NCBI GenBank assembly: GCA_008011715.2
Contig: CP136508.1
Span: forward strand, 5,084,001 to 5,148,000
Source of the DNA: [Empedobacter] haloabium
GTDB taxonomy: Bacteria; Pseudomonadota; Gammaproteobacteria; Burkholderiales; Burkholderiaceae_D
Direction: 5' to 3'
DNA length: 64,000 nt
Within the stretch, counting starts at the first letter, position 1; each line of letters starts with the position of its first letter. The notes beneath the pieces were generated by a model, which was not told the DNA's origin, made no database searches, and saw only the letters and a list, made by a program, of their open reading frames with translations. Below are positions 27,111 through 36,936 of the stretch, in pieces. Made by a program: the position numbers and the translations under genes.

Positions 27111-29414
27111 CCGATCTGATCGAGGCTTTGAACGCGCCCGTCGCGGACCCCGGCACGGGCCCGGTGCGCACGGGTACGCCCGTGTCGCGGGTGGACGGCC
27201 GCGCCAAGGTGACGGGCCAGGCGAAATACGCCGCCGAACATCCCGCGCCGGACCTGGCGTATGGCGTCGTCGTCAGCAGCCCGGTGGCCAAGGGCCGCAT
27301 CACGGCCATCCACACCGAGGACGCCTTGGCGGTGCCCGGCGTGGTGCAGGTGCTGACACACCTGAACCGCCCGAAAGTGCGTGGCTTCGACATCGCCTAC
27401 AAGGACATGACGGCGCCCGCGGGCGCGCCATTCCGGCCGCTGTACGACGACGCGATCTTCTACAGCGGCCAGCCGGTCGCGCTGGTGGTGGCCGAGACGT
27501 TCGAGGCGGCCCGTTACGCGGCGGCCCTGGTGCGGCTGGAGGTCGCGCAGGAACCGCACGACACCAAGCTGTCCGCCAACCTGGACAAGGCCTACAAGCC
27601 CAAGCCCCTGAAAGCCGGCTTCGAGCCGCCGCCGGACGAGAAAGGCGATGCGGACAAGGCGTTCGCGCAAGCGCCCGTCAAGATCGACGCGGAGTTCTAC
27701 AGCGGCGTCGAGCACCACAACCCGATGGAGATGTTCGCCTCCACGGTGATCCGCGAACCGGACGACCACCTGACGATCTACGACAAGACGCAAAGCTCGC
27801 AGAACAGCCGCTGGTACGTGTCGCACGTGTTCGGGCTGTCAAAGAACAAGGTCACCGTGCGCAATCCGTATGTGGGCGGCGCGTTCGGTTCCGGCCTGCG
27901 GCCGCAATACCAATTGACCCTGGCCGTGATGGCGGCGCTGCACCTGAAGCGCTCCGTGCGCGTGGTACTGACGCGCCAGCAGATGTTCAGCTTCGGCCAC
28001 CGTCCGGAAACGCTGCAGCGGGTGAAACTGGCGGCGGAGCGCGACGGCACGCTGCGCTCGATCTACCACCAGGCCATCGCCGAGACGTCGCCGATCGAGG
28101 ACTACGTGGAAGTCGTCGTCAACTGGTCGGGTCTGCTGTACGCCTGCGACAACATCAAGTTCGACTACAAAGTCGTCAAGCTGGACCAGTACACGCCGAT
28201 CGACATGCGCGCGCCCGGCGCCGCGCACGGCGTGCACGCGCTGGAAGTGGCGATGGACGAGCTGTCCTACGCGCTCGGCATGGACCCGCTGCAGCTGCGC
28301 CTGAAGAACTACGCGGACAAGGCGCCGGTCGAGGACAAGCCCTATTCCAGCAAGGAGCTGCGTGCCTGCTACGAGCTGGGTGCCAAGCGCTTCGGCTGGG
28401 ACAAGCGACCCTTGAATCCGCGCGCCATGAAGGAAGGAACGGAGCTGGTCGGCTGGGGCATGGCGACCGGCGTGTGGGATGCGATGCAGATGTTCGCCCG
28501 CGCCAGCGCCGTGCTGCACGCGGACGGAAAGCTGGTGGTGTCGAGCGCCGCCACCGACATCGGCACCGGTACCTACACGGTGATGGCGATGATCGCCGCC
28601 GAGGCGATGGGCCTGCCGCTGGAGGACGTCACGTTCCAGCTGGGCGATTCGACCTTGCCGGTGGCGCCGATCGAGGGCGGCTCTTCGCACGTGACGACGG
28701 TGGGCTCGGCCGTTGCCGGCGTGTGCGAGAAGCTGCAGAAAACGATCCTGAAGCATGCGCAGAAGCTGAACGACTCACCGTTCGCCAAGGCGAAAATGCG
28801 TGACGTGGAATTCGTGGGCGGCGCGCTGCGGCTGAAGAAGCAGCCGGAGGTGGCGCTGCCGCTGACGGCCATCCTGAACGACAGCGGCGTGGTGCGGCTG
28901 GAGGAAAAATACCTGATGCTGCCGAATATGCTCAAGCAGCGCAAATTCCGCCGCCTGGTGCATTCGGCCGTGTTCGTGGAGGTGCGGGTGGACGAGGAGC
29001 TGGGCGTGGTGCGCGTCACCCGCGTGGTCAGCGCCATCGCCGCGGGCCGCATCATGAACCTGAAGACCGCCACCAGCCAGGTGGTGGGCGGCATCGTCTG
29101 GGGCATCAGCCAGGCGCTGCACGAGGAGAGCTACACCGACTCTTATACACCGCTTCGGGCGCTTCGTCAACCACAACCTGTCGGAATACCACGTGCCCGT
29201 CAATGCGGACATCCACGCGATCGACGTGATGTTCGCGCAGGAGGACGACCGTATCGTCAGCCGGCTGGGTGCGAAAGGGGTGGGGGAAATCGGGATCGTG
29301 GGCGTGGCGGCGGCGATCAGCAACGCCATCTACCACGCCACCGGGCGGCGCCTGCGCAGCACACCGATGACGCCGGACAAGGTACTGGCCGGGTCGGACA
29401 GCAGCAAGGTCTAG
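27107..29414 (+). pseudogene. Molybdopterin-binding large subunit (locus 1), frameshifted as sequenced
   Basis: The gene starts at the ATG overlapping the FAD-subunit stop. It encodes an aldehyde oxidase/xanthine dehydrogenase large subunit, with VGGAFGSGLRPQYQ for cofactor binding, DMRAPGAAHG and GTGTYTVMA. The frame breaks after ESYTD at 29140; the correct continuation RFGRFVNHNLSEYHVP resumes in another frame at 29151. Removing the ten bases 29141-29150 restores a 765-residue protein ending with GAKGVGEIG, which holds the catalytic Glu, and GSDSSKV. As read, translation runs on in the wrong frame to 29548 and loses the catalytic Glu. The extra bases match the Tn5 mosaic end (see findings), so a sequencing-library artefact is likely. 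Confidence 0.85.
29141..29150. other. Ten-base frame-breaking insertion resembling the Tn5 mosaic end
   Basis: The bases TCTTATACAC, with the C before them, give CTCTTATACAC. This matches 11 consecutive positions of the 19-base Tn5 mosaic end used in tagmentation libraries. Deleting exactly these ten bases rejoins two conserved halves of the large subunit without losing a residue. Confidence 0.7.
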
Positions 29415-29512
29415 GGTCTGTCCCCCTTGCGGGGACTGACCCTGAAGTTTATCGTCATTGCCCGGAACGGCAGCCAAACTTCGGGGTCAGTCCCTGTGCA
29501 GGGACAGACCCC
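29414..29512. repeat. Composite palindromic repeat, copy B (convergent gene junction)
   Basis: This copy has the same plan as copy A. The left half is GGGTCTGTCCCCC-ttgc-GGGGACTGACCCT then GAAGTTT (29414-29450). The right half (29476-29512) is the inverse, AAACTTCGGGGTCAGTCCC-tgtgca-GGGACAGACCCC. The spacer is 25 bp and contains GCCCGGAACGGC. Its first G is the last base of the large-subunit TAG stop. It lies 32 bp from the end of the convergent lpxO gene. Confidence 0.88.
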
Positions 29513-29544
29513 AGCGGCATCAGCAGCCGTGCCAAGTCATTAAA

Positions 29545-30444
29545 TTAAATCTTCCAGATCAACACACCCAGGCCAACGATCAACGCCACCTTGGTGATCT
29601 TGTACACGGTCTTGTTCCACGCCTTGAAGCGGCGGCGGTACTTACCCGCATAGAACGACACGCGGAACAGCTTCGACACCAGTCCCACCTGGTCGCCCGT
29701 CTCGTTGGGCGACGCGGCCGCCGTCATCATGGTCTTGCCGAGGAAGCGGTTGACGGCTTGCGCCCAGCGGAAGCGCATCGGGCGTTCGACGTCGCAGAAC
29801 AGGATGATGCGGTCGCTCTCGCTGCCGTTGATCGCCCAGTGGATGTACGTCTCGTCGAACATCACACCCTGGCCATCGCGCCAGCTGTGCTTGATGCCGT
29901 CGACGTCGATGAAGCAGCGGTCGTCGTTCGGCGTGGCCAGGCCCAGGTGGTAACGCAGCGAGCCGGCGAACGGGTCGCGGTGCGGATTGAGCTTGCCGCC
30001 CGGCGGCAGCTCCGCGAACATCGCCGCCTTCACGGACGGAATCCCCTGCAGCAACGCATGCGTTTGCGGGCACAGTTGCGCCGCCGACGGATGGCTGGCG
30101 TTGTACCACTTCAGGTAGAAGCGCTTCCAGCCGGCCTTGAAGAAGGAGTTGAAGCCGGCGTCGTCGTTCTGCTCCGAGGCCTTGATCTTCTGCAGGCGCA
30201 GCAGGTTCTCGGCTTCGGCGCGGATCACCTGCCAGTTCTGCTGCAGCGGCGCCAGTTCAGGGAAATCAGTGACGGGCAGGTACGGGGTCGACGGCACCCG
30301 CGAGAACGAGTGCATGAAGATATTGATAGGCGCCATGAACGACGAGTGGTCGAACAACTGGCGGCCGAACGGCAGGCGCACGCGGCCGCGGAAGTGGATG
30401 TGCAGGACGGACAGGATGTAAAAACCGACAATTGCCCATTTCAT
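29545..30444 (-). CDS. lpxO: Fe(II)/2-oxoglutarate-dependent lipid A hydroxylase (LpxO-like)
   Basis: This 299-residue protein is of the aspartyl/asparaginyl beta-hydroxylase family. It has an N-terminal membrane anchor (WAIVGFYILSVLHIHF) and possibly a C-terminal hydrophobic anchor. The catalytic core has HRDPFAGSLRYHLGL (metal-ligand His near residue 155) and DGQGVMFDETYIHWA with the second His, then an Arg-containing ILFCDVERP segment for 2-oxoglutarate. Length and motifs match LpxO, which 2-hydroxylates a lipid A acyl chain at the inner membrane. The ATG at 30444 is preferred to the start 11 residues earlier because it gives the usual MKWAIVGFYIL start. Confidence 0.82.
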   Translation of the reverse strand: MKWAIVGFYILSVLHIHFRGRVRLPFGRQLFDHSSFMAPINIFMHSFSRVPSTPYLPVTDFPELAPLQQNWQVIRAEAENLLRLQKIKASEQNDDAGFNSFFKAGWKRFYLKWYNASHPSAAQLCPQTHALLQGIPSVKAAMFAELPPGGKLNPHRDPFAGSLRYHLGLATPNDDRCFIDVDGIKHSWRDGQGVMFDETYIHWAINGSESDRIILFCDVERPMRFRWAQAVNRFLGKTMMTAAASPNETGDQVGLVSKLFRVSFYAGKYRRRFKAWNKTVYKITKVALIVGLGVLIWKI

Positions 30445-30575
30445 GGTGCAGTACCTTGGAAGCTCGAAACCGGACATTTTAGCGCAGGTTGTCCCGTCCG
30501 CTCCGGCCGTGCTTGACCGGCGCCCGTGCCCCGCCTACACTGTATTGCTTTTTCAATAACAGCAAGGCGGCCGGC

Positions 30576-31625
30576 ATGTCATACTCCTTCTTGCAGCGCC
30601 TCGGCTGGTGCAACGCGTTCCTGCAACAGCTGTCGTTCGACGAACTGTGTTCCGACAGCACGGTCGGGCATCTCGCCCGCGTCACGGCCGTGCATCGCAA
30701 CCGCGTCGAGGCGATCGGCGTGGAAGGCGAACGCTCGATCGTCGTCCCGGCGCCGTTCCAGCCCGTCAGCCAGCACCTGGCCGTGGGCGACTGGGTGCTG
30801 GCCGAGGACGCCAGCGAGCATTATCGGCTGCGCCGCATCCTCGAGCCGAAGAACCGCATCCGCCGCATCAACCACGGGCTGCCGCAGGTGATTGCCGCCA
30901 ACGTCGATTACCTGTGGATCGTCACCAGCGCCAACGAGGAATTCAACGTCAAGCGCTTGCAGCGCTACCTGGCCCTGGCGCATGAATTCGCCATCGTTCC
31001 CGTCGTGATCCTGACCAAGATCGATCTCTGCGCCGACCTGGACGATTACCTGGCCCGCGTGCACGCCGTGGGCGCGGACCACGTGCATGCGCTCAGCGTG
31101 CATGTACCCGCCACGCTGGGTGTGCTGCAGAACTACCTGGCCGAAGGCACGACGATTGCCTTGGTCGGCTCCTCCGGCGTCGGCAAGTCGACGTTGGTCA
31201 ACGCGATGTTCGCCATGACGCTGCCCACCCGCGAGATCCGGACGCACGACGCGCGCGGCAAGCACACGACGACGCACCGCGAGCTGTTTTTCACGGACGG
31301 CGGCGTGGCGATCGTCGATACGCCAGGCATGCGCGAACTGCAGTTGTACGACGGCGAACAAGGGATCGAGCGCACGTTCAGCTCGATCGTCGAGCTGGCG
31401 CGAAGCTGCCGCTACGGCGACTGCAGCCATGAGAACGAACCCGGCTGCGCGATCCGCCAGGCCATTGCCGACGGCGCGATCGCGCAGGCGCATTTCGACA
31501 ATTACCGGAAGCTTGCCCGGGAAGAGGCATCACAACAGCGTCGCTCGCTGGGCGCCCACGCGGTCAAGGAACATACCCGCGCCTACTTCAAGAAAATCCA
31601 TAGCCACAACAAATTGAAGTACTAA
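30576..31625 (+). CDS. rsgA: Small-ribosomal-subunit biogenesis GTPase RsgA
   Basis: This 349-residue protein has an OB-fold (about 25-110) and a circularly permuted GTPase in which G4 (LTKIDL) comes before G1 (GSSGVGKST, about 198-206) and G3 (DTPGMREL). A zinc-binding CRYGDCSHENEPGC segment follows near residue 280. It releases late assembly factors from the 30S subunit. The ATG at 30576 gives the family start; an earlier in-frame start (30489) would add 29 non-conserved residues. It is divergent from lpxO. Confidence 0.93.
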   Translation: MSYSFLQRLGWCNAFLQQLSFDELCSDSTVGHLARVTAVHRNRVEAIGVEGERSIVVPAPFQPVSQHLAVGDWVLAEDASEHYRLRRILEPKNRIRRINHGLPQVIAANVDYLWIVTSANEEFNVKRLQRYLALAHEFAIVPVVILTKIDLCADLDDYLARVHAVGADHVHALSVHVPATLGVLQNYLAEGTTIALVGSSGVGKSTLVNAMFAMTLPTREIRTHDARGKHTTTHRELFFTDGGVAIVDTPGMRELQLYDGEQGIERTFSSIVELARSCRYGDCSHENEPGCAIRQAIADGAIAQAHFDNYRKLAREEASQQRRSLGAHAVKEHTRAYFKKIHSHNKLKY

Positions 31626-31635
31626 GGCCGGCAGA

Positions 31636-31656
31636 CCGGGCCGCATGCCGGCCCGG
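31636..31656. terminator. GC-rich hairpin between convergent rsgA and S9 peptidase genes
   Basis: CCGGGCCG (31636-31643) and CGGCCCGG (31649-31656) form a perfect 8-bp stem with a CATGC loop. It lies between two convergent stops only 35 bp apart. No T-run follows on either strand, so it is a possible but non-canonical terminator. Confidence 0.4.
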
Positions 31657-31660
31657 CGCC

Positions 31661-33631
31661 TTATTGCAGGTGCTTGGCCAGGAAGCGTTCCACGCGCTGG
31701 TAGAAGTCGATCCGGTTGTTTTCGTGGTACAGGCCATGTCCTTCGTTCGGATACACGATCCATTCCGGCGGCGTGGCCAGCGCGCTGCGCAGGCGCTGCG
31801 CATGCTCGATCGGTACGCGCCGGTCTTCATAACCGTGCGCGATCAGCAGCGGGTTTTTCAGCTTGTCGGCCAGCGCCACCGGCGAGTTCTGCTTCAATAC
31901 TTCCGCGTCCTTGTCCGGGTCGCCGATCAGCGTCGGCAGCTCGTAGCGCAGATGCTGCTCCGGGTCGTTCGAACGGGCCGACGTAAACATCAGGCCGATG
32001 TCGGTGATACCGGAAGCGTCGATCCCGCAGCGGAACAATTCGGGATTGCGGATCAGTCCCATCAGGCTGGCGTAGCCGCCGTAGCTGGTGCCCATGATGG
32101 CCACGCGTTTCGGGTCCGCCAGGCCCTGCTTGATCGCCCATTGGGCGGTGTCGGCGAGGTCGTCCTGCATCGTGCGGCCCCATTGACGCCAGCCGGCACG
32201 GTAGTGGGCGTAGCCAAAACCGGTGCTGCCGCGGTACTCCGGCTGCAGCACCAGATAGCCGCGCGACGCCAGGAATTGCGCCTCGTTTTCCCACTCCCAC
32301 GAGCTGCCGCGCACCCAAGGGCCGCCGTGGACCAGCACCACCGTCGGCAGCGGTCCTTTCGGCTTGCCCGGCGGAGTCGTGACGTAGACCGGAATCGACA
32401 AGCCGTCGCGGGCCGCGAAGCGCTGGAAGTCGCGCGTGCCCATGTCGGCGCGCTTGATGTCGGGATGTTCGCTGCCCAGGCTGACGACCTGGTTGGTCGC
32501 CGGCGTGTAGACCAGGTATTGCGTCGGGTCGCGGTCGGACGAGGCCTGCACCAATAGGGCCGGCGCGTTACGGCAGTCGTTCTCGCACAGGATGCGGTTG
32601 CTCATGCCAGGCACCAGCGCATCGATTTTCTGCTGCAGCGCCTTCATGGCCGGATCGAACCAGACCGTCGACTTCGCATCGGTACGGATGTGCAGCCCGA
32701 GCAGCGCTTTCGCGCGGTAATCCAGCACGGGATCGCCGTTGAAGTCGAAGCCGTCCAGCACGACCAGCGGCTCGGCCGACCGTTGGGCCTTGGCGATATC
32801 GAAGGTGTACAGGGCCCCCGTGCCCTTGTACCCCCCGGCCACGTACAAGGTGTTGCGGCTGTCGAAGAACTGGGGCACGACGCGCGCATCGGTGTAGCAG
32901 TCGGCGTTGCTGATCTGGGACCATTGCTTGCTGGCCTTGTCGAAGTGGGAGACGATGCAGCGGCCCTTGTCCTTCGAGTAAGCGATGCGCGGCGTATCGT
33001 CGGCGTCGACCAGCCAGCCCGTCACCCGCGCAGGCTGACTGCCTGGCAGCAAGTCGGACAGGGTGCGGCTCTTGGTATCGAGCCGGTACAGCCGCGACGA
33101 CTCCGACATGATGTCGGTATTGTTCCACAGGTGCTTCGTGACGATGATATCGTCGGAGCCGTCGTGCGTGGGCCCGAAATAGGTATATTGCGCCGTCAGC
33201 ACGCGCGACTTCATGTGCGACCCGATGGTCTCCTGCCGATGACGCCAGTTACCGGAAATCAGATGTGTCATCAAGCTGCCGTCGCGATTGACGGCGAATT
33301 CATCCCAGTTGCCGATGAATTCAGTACGCATGTCCTTGACGGTAAAGCCCAGGCGATCCTCGTTGATCCAGTGCAGCGCCGTAATCGGCGCATCCTCGCC
33401 CTGCGACACGGCCGGCACCGTCACCACCGACAGATTGCGCGTGTCGCGCACGGCGATCATCTGCTTGCGTTTCTCGTCCGTATATAAATAGGCGACAAAG
33501 TTGCCTTTCGGCGAAATTGTCGCCTTGCTGACGGTGGGCATGCCGAAGAAGGCCGCAGCCGGCGGCGCCGCGTGGGCCAGGTTGGCGGCAAGGATCGCTG
33601 CCACGGCGGCACTGAGATGACGAGGATTCAT
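31661..33631 (-). CDS. S9-family prolyl oligopeptidase-like peptidase, secreted
   Basis: This 656-residue protein has a signal peptide (about 1-22, ending NLAHA) and an N-terminal beta-propeller region to about residue 390. A C-terminal alpha/beta hydrolase domain follows. The nucleophile is the Ser of GTSYGGYASL (about 515), the acid lies in the GYEDRRVP segment and the His in NEGHGLYHENN. These are the motifs of S9C acylaminoacyl/dipeptidyl peptidases. It probably degrades peptides in the periplasm. The ATG at 33631 is chosen because it places the signal peptide at the start; an upstream reading adds 15 residues. Confidence 0.88.
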   Translation of the reverse strand: MNPRHLSAAVAAILAANLAHAAPPAAAFFGMPTVSKATISPKGNFVAYLYTDEKRKQMIAVRDTRNLSVVTVPAVSQGEDAPITALHWINEDRLGFTVKDMRTEFIGNWDEFAVNRDGSLMTHLISGNWRHRQETIGSHMKSRVLTAQYTYFGPTHDGSDDIIVTKHLWNNTDIMSESSRLYRLDTKSRTLSDLLPGSQPARVTGWLVDADDTPRIAYSKDKGRCIVSHFDKASKQWSQISNADCYTDARVVPQFFDSRNTLYVAGGYKGTGALYTFDIAKAQRSAEPLVVLDGFDFNGDPVLDYRAKALLGLHIRTDAKSTVWFDPAMKALQQKIDALVPGMSNRILCENDCRNAPALLVQASSDRDPTQYLVYTPATNQVVSLGSEHPDIKRADMGTRDFQRFAARDGLSIPVYVTTPPGKPKGPLPTVVLVHGGPWVRGSSWEWENEAQFLASRGYLVLQPEYRGSTGFGYAHYRAGWRQWGRTMQDDLADTAQWAIKQGLADPKRVAIMGTSYGGYASLMGLIRNPELFRCGIDASGITDIGLMFTSARSNDPEQHLRYELPTLIGDPDKDAEVLKQNSPVALADKLKNPLLIAHGYEDRRVPIEHAQRLRSALATPPEWIVYPNEGHGLYHENNRIDFYQRVERFLAKHLQ

Positions 33632-33773
33632 ATAGCGGGTATTAAATGTCGGATCGACAATTCTCAATGCCCGCATATCGAAAAGTCAAGCTGCGATATT
33701 CACTGGCCGGATTTTCCTGTTGCGTCGAAGTGGAATCTCTCCAAATACCACGGCTATCGAATAAAAAGCCGCA

Positions 33774-35978
33774 TCAGGCCACCTGCGGCAGTTTATCGAT
33801 CATTTTATCGAGGGTCAGCGGATAATCGCGGATGCGAACCCCGGTGGCGTTGTAGATCGCATTCGCGACCGCCGCCGCCACGCCGCAGATGCCCAGCTCG
33901 CCCACGCCCTTGGCCTTCATCGGCGACGAGATCGGGTCGGTCTCGTCCAGGAAGATCACCTCCTGGTGCGGGATGTCCGCGTTCACCGGCACCTCGTAGC
34001 TGGCCAGGTCGTGGTTGACGAAGAAGCCGACGCGCTTGTCCACCACCAGGTGTTCCATCAGCGCCGCCCCCACGCCCATCGTCATCGCGCCGATCACCTG
34101 GCTGCGCGCCGATTTCGGGTTCAGGATGCGGCCGGCCGCGCACACCGCGAGCATGCGCCGCACCCGCACCTCGCCCGTGTAGGCATCCACCGCCACCTCG
34201 ACGAAGTGGGCGCCGAACGTGGACTGCTGGTACTTCTTGTCCAGGTCACCGAATTCGATCGTGTCCTCCGCCACCAGTTCCGCGCCAGCGGCGGCCTGGC
34301 GCAGCGGCAGCGACTGGCCGCCCGCCTTGACCATGCCGTCCGCGAACTGCGCGCTGGCCGGATCGAGGCCCAGCTTCTGGCAGACGACGTCGCGCAGCTT
34401 GACGCAGGCGGCGTAGACGCCCGAAGTCGAGCTGTTGCCGCCCCACTGCCCGCCCGAGCCGGCCGACACCGGATAGGCGGAGTCGCCCAGCTTGACGACA
34501 ACCTGGTCCAGCCCCACGCCCATCATCTCGGCCGCCGTTTGCGCGATGATCGTGTAGCTGCCGGTGCCGATGTCGGTCATGTCCGTCTCGACCGTGACGA
34601 CGCCGTCCGGCCCCAGGCGCACGCGCGCGCCGGACTTGCCGACCAGGTTGTTGCGGAAGGCGGAGGCCACGCCCAGGCCGACCAGCCAGCGGCCGTCGCG
34701 CACTTGCCCCGGTTGCGCGTTACGCTTGTTCCAGCCGAAGCGCTCCATGCCGAGGCGCATGCACTCGACGAAGCGGCGCTGCGAGAACTTGCGGCCGGGT
34801 TTTTCCGGGTCGACCGTCGTGTCGTTGATGATGCGGAACATGACCGGGTCCATCTTCAGCTTTTCCGCCATCTCGTCGATGGCGATCTCCAGCGCCATCA
34901 TGCCGGGCGCCTCGCCGGGGGCGCGCATCGCGTTTCCCTCCGGCAGATCGAGCACCGCCAGGCGCAGGCGCGTCAGCCGGTTCGGCCCCGCGTACAGCAA
35001 GCGGGTCTGGTTGACGGCCGTCTCCGGCTTCCCGCCGGGCAGGTCGCCCGACCAGCTTTCGTGCGCGATGGCCGTGATGCGGCCCTCGCGCGTGGCGCCG
35101 ATGCGCAGGCGCTGGATCGTGGCCGGCCGGTGCGTCGTGTTGTTGATCATCAGGGCGCGCTGCAGCGCCACCTTGACGGGGCGCCCCACCGAGCGCGCCG
35201 CCAGCGCGGCCAGCAGCGCCTCGGCGCGAATCCACAGCTTGCCGCCGAAGCCGCCGCCGATGTAGGGCGAAATCAGCCGCACATTGGCCTTCGGGATGCC
35301 GAGCGTCTTGGCCATGTCGCCCACGCTCCAGTCGATCATCTGGTTGGCCGTCCAGATCGTGACCTTGTTCCCTTCCCAGCGCGCGATCGACGCGTGCGGC
35401 TCCATCATCGCGTGCGACTGGTCCGGCGTGGTGTAGGTGGCGTCCAGCTTCACGGGCGCGCTGTCGAAGGCGCTGGCGAACGCGCCGGTCTTGGTCTCCG
35501 GCGGGTCTTCCTCCTTCTTCGGTACCTTGGCCGTGTCCTTGGCGGCGGCCAGGTCGTAGGCGCCCTGCTCCTTCACGTACTCCACCTTGATCAGGTGGGC
35601 GGCGGCCCGGGCCTGCTCGAACGTCTCGGCCACGACCAGCGCCACCGCCTGGTGGTAGTGCTCGATCTTCGGCCCGCCCAGCAGGGTGGCCGTGTTGTAC
35701 TTGCCCTTGCCCAGCTTGCCGGCGTTGTCCGCCGTGATGACGGTGAGGACGCCGGGCGCGCGTTTGGCGGTGGCGATATCCATCGACTTGACGCGGCCCT
35801 TGGCGATGGCGGAACCGAGCACGTAGCCGTAGGCCGCGTTGGGGGCCACCTCGTGCTGCTCGTAGGCGTAACGGGCGGTGCCGGTCGTCTTGCGGGGGCC
35901 GTCGATGCGGTCGACAGGCTGGCCGACGACCTTCAGCTGGTCGATCGGGTTGGTGGTGGCAGGCGTGGCAAACTTCAT
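33774..35978 (-). CDS. paoC: Periplasmic aldehyde oxidoreductase, molybdenum-binding subunit (locus 2)
   Basis: This 734-residue protein is nearly the length of E. coli PaoC. It has VGQPVDRIDGPRKTTGTARY at the start, GGGFGGKLWIRAEAL for cofactor contact, MRAPGEAPGMMALE, and the catalytic Glu in KAKGVGELGICG near the C-terminus. It would oxidise aldehydes at a molybdenum cytosine dinucleotide centre, probably in the periplasm after co-export with the Tat-tagged subunit. It is last in the operon, 4 bp after the FAD-subunit stop. The PaoD-type insertion chaperone is not in the window. Confidence 0.9.
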   Translation of the reverse strand: MKFATPATTNPIDQLKVVGQPVDRIDGPRKTTGTARYAYEQHEVAPNAAYGYVLGSAIAKGRVKSMDIATAKRAPGVLTVITADNAGKLGKGKYNTATLLGGPKIEHYHQAVALVVAETFEQARAAAHLIKVEYVKEQGAYDLAAAKDTAKVPKKEEDPPETKTGAFASAFDSAPVKLDATYTTPDQSHAMMEPHASIARWEGNKVTIWTANQMIDWSVGDMAKTLGIPKANVRLISPYIGGGFGGKLWIRAEALLAALAARSVGRPVKVALQRALMINNTTHRPATIQRLRIGATREGRITAIAHESWSGDLPGGKPETAVNQTRLLYAGPNRLTRLRLAVLDLPEGNAMRAPGEAPGMMALEIAIDEMAEKLKMDPVMFRIINDTTVDPEKPGRKFSQRRFVECMRLGMERFGWNKRNAQPGQVRDGRWLVGLGVASAFRNNLVGKSGARVRLGPDGVVTVETDMTDIGTGSYTIIAQTAAEMMGVGLDQVVVKLGDSAYPVSAGSGGQWGGNSSTSGVYAACVKLRDVVCQKLGLDPASAQFADGMVKAGGQSLPLRQAAAGAELVAEDTIEFGDLDKKYQQSTFGAHFVEVAVDAYTGEVRVRRMLAVCAAGRILNPKSARSQVIGAMTMGVGAALMEHLVVDKRVGFFVNHDLASYEVPVNADIPHQEVIFLDETDPISSPMKAKGVGELGICGVAAAVANAIYNATGVRIRDYPLTLDKMIDKLPQVA

Positions 35979-35982
35979 CGCA

Positions 35983-36936
35983 TCATCCTTTCTTCGCTTC
36001 CGCCAGCACCGCCTCGAGCGTGCGCCGGACCAGGGGAATCTTGAACGCGTTCTCCGCGGTCGTCTTGGCGCCAGCCAGCAGTTGCTCGACCACGGCCTGG
36101 CCGCCGCGCGGCAGCTGCGCGTCCGCCGCCGGCACGCGCCATGGCTTGTGGGCGACACCGCCCAGCGCCACGGCGCCACGGCCGTCCGGCTGGACGATGG
36201 CGGCCACCGAAACCAGCGCGAAGGCGTAGGAGGCGCGGTCACGCACCTTGCGGTAGAAGTGCTTGCCGCCGACCGGTTTCGGCAGGGTCACCGCGGTGAT
36301 CAGCTCACCGGGCGCCAGCGTGTGCTCCACGTGCGGCGTGTTGCCGGGCAGGCGGTGGAAGTCGGCGATGGGGATGACGCGCGTGGCGCCGTCCGGCTTG
36401 ACCGTCTCGACGTTTGCGTCCAGCACGCGCATGGCCACCGCCATGTCGCTGGGATGGGTGGCGATGCAGGCATCGCTGGCGCCGACGATGGCATGGCCGC
36501 GCGTGTAGCCGCCGATGGCGGCGCAACCGCTGCCGGGGGCGCGCTTGTTGCAGGCCATGTTCGTATCGTAGAAGTACGGGCAGCGGGTGCGCTGCAGCAG
36601 GTTGCCGGCCGTGGTGGCCTTGTTGCGCAGCTGCTGCGAGGCGCCGGCCAGCAGTGCGCGCGACAGCACCGCGTAGTCGCGCCGCACGCGCTGGTCGGCC
36701 GCCAGGTCGGTGTTGCGCACCAGGGCACCGATGCGCAGGCCGCCATCGGCCGTCGGCTCGATGCGGTCGAGGCCCAGGCCGTTGACGTCCACCAGGTGCG
36801 GCGGTGTCTCGATCTCCAGCTTCATCAGGTCCAGCAGGTTGGTGCCGCCGGCGATGAAGCGGGCGCCGTTGACGCGCAGGACGGCGGCCGCCGCTTCGGC
36901 GGGCGTGCGCGCCCGTTCGTAGGTGAAGACCTTCAT
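35983..36936 (-). CDS. paoB: Periplasmic aldehyde oxidoreductase, FAD-binding subunit (locus 2)
   Basis: This 317-residue protein is almost the length of E. coli PaoB. It has [12 protein letters not shown] and [20 protein letters not shown] for FAD. The Cys loop ([20 protein letters not shown], where the Cys residues are conserved) in PaoB holds an extra 4Fe-4S cluster. It overlaps the upstream subunit by 4 bases. It lacks the Ala/Pro insertion seen in the locus 1 copy. Confidence 0.9.
   Translation of the reverse strand: MKVFTYERARTPAEAAAAVLRVNGARFIAGGTNLLDLMKLEIETPPHLVDVNGLGLDRIEPTADGGLRIGALVRNTDLAADQRVRRDYAVLSRALLAGASQQLRNKATTAGNLLQRTRCPYFYDTNMACNKRAPGSGCAAIGGYTRGHAIVGASDACIATHPSDMAVAMRVLDANVETVKPDGATRVIPIADFHRLPGNTPHVEHTLAPGELITAVTLPKPVGGKHFYRKVRDRASYAFALVSVAAIVQPDGRGAVALGGVAHKPWRVPAADAQLPRGGQAVVEQLLAGAKTTAENAFKIPLVRRTLEAVLAEAKKG

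Noticed and set aside
29133..29156. Programmed ribosomal frameshift in the locus 1 large subunit
   Set aside because: No slippery heptamer is present. The ten extra bases match a transposon end, and their removal restores the protein exactly.
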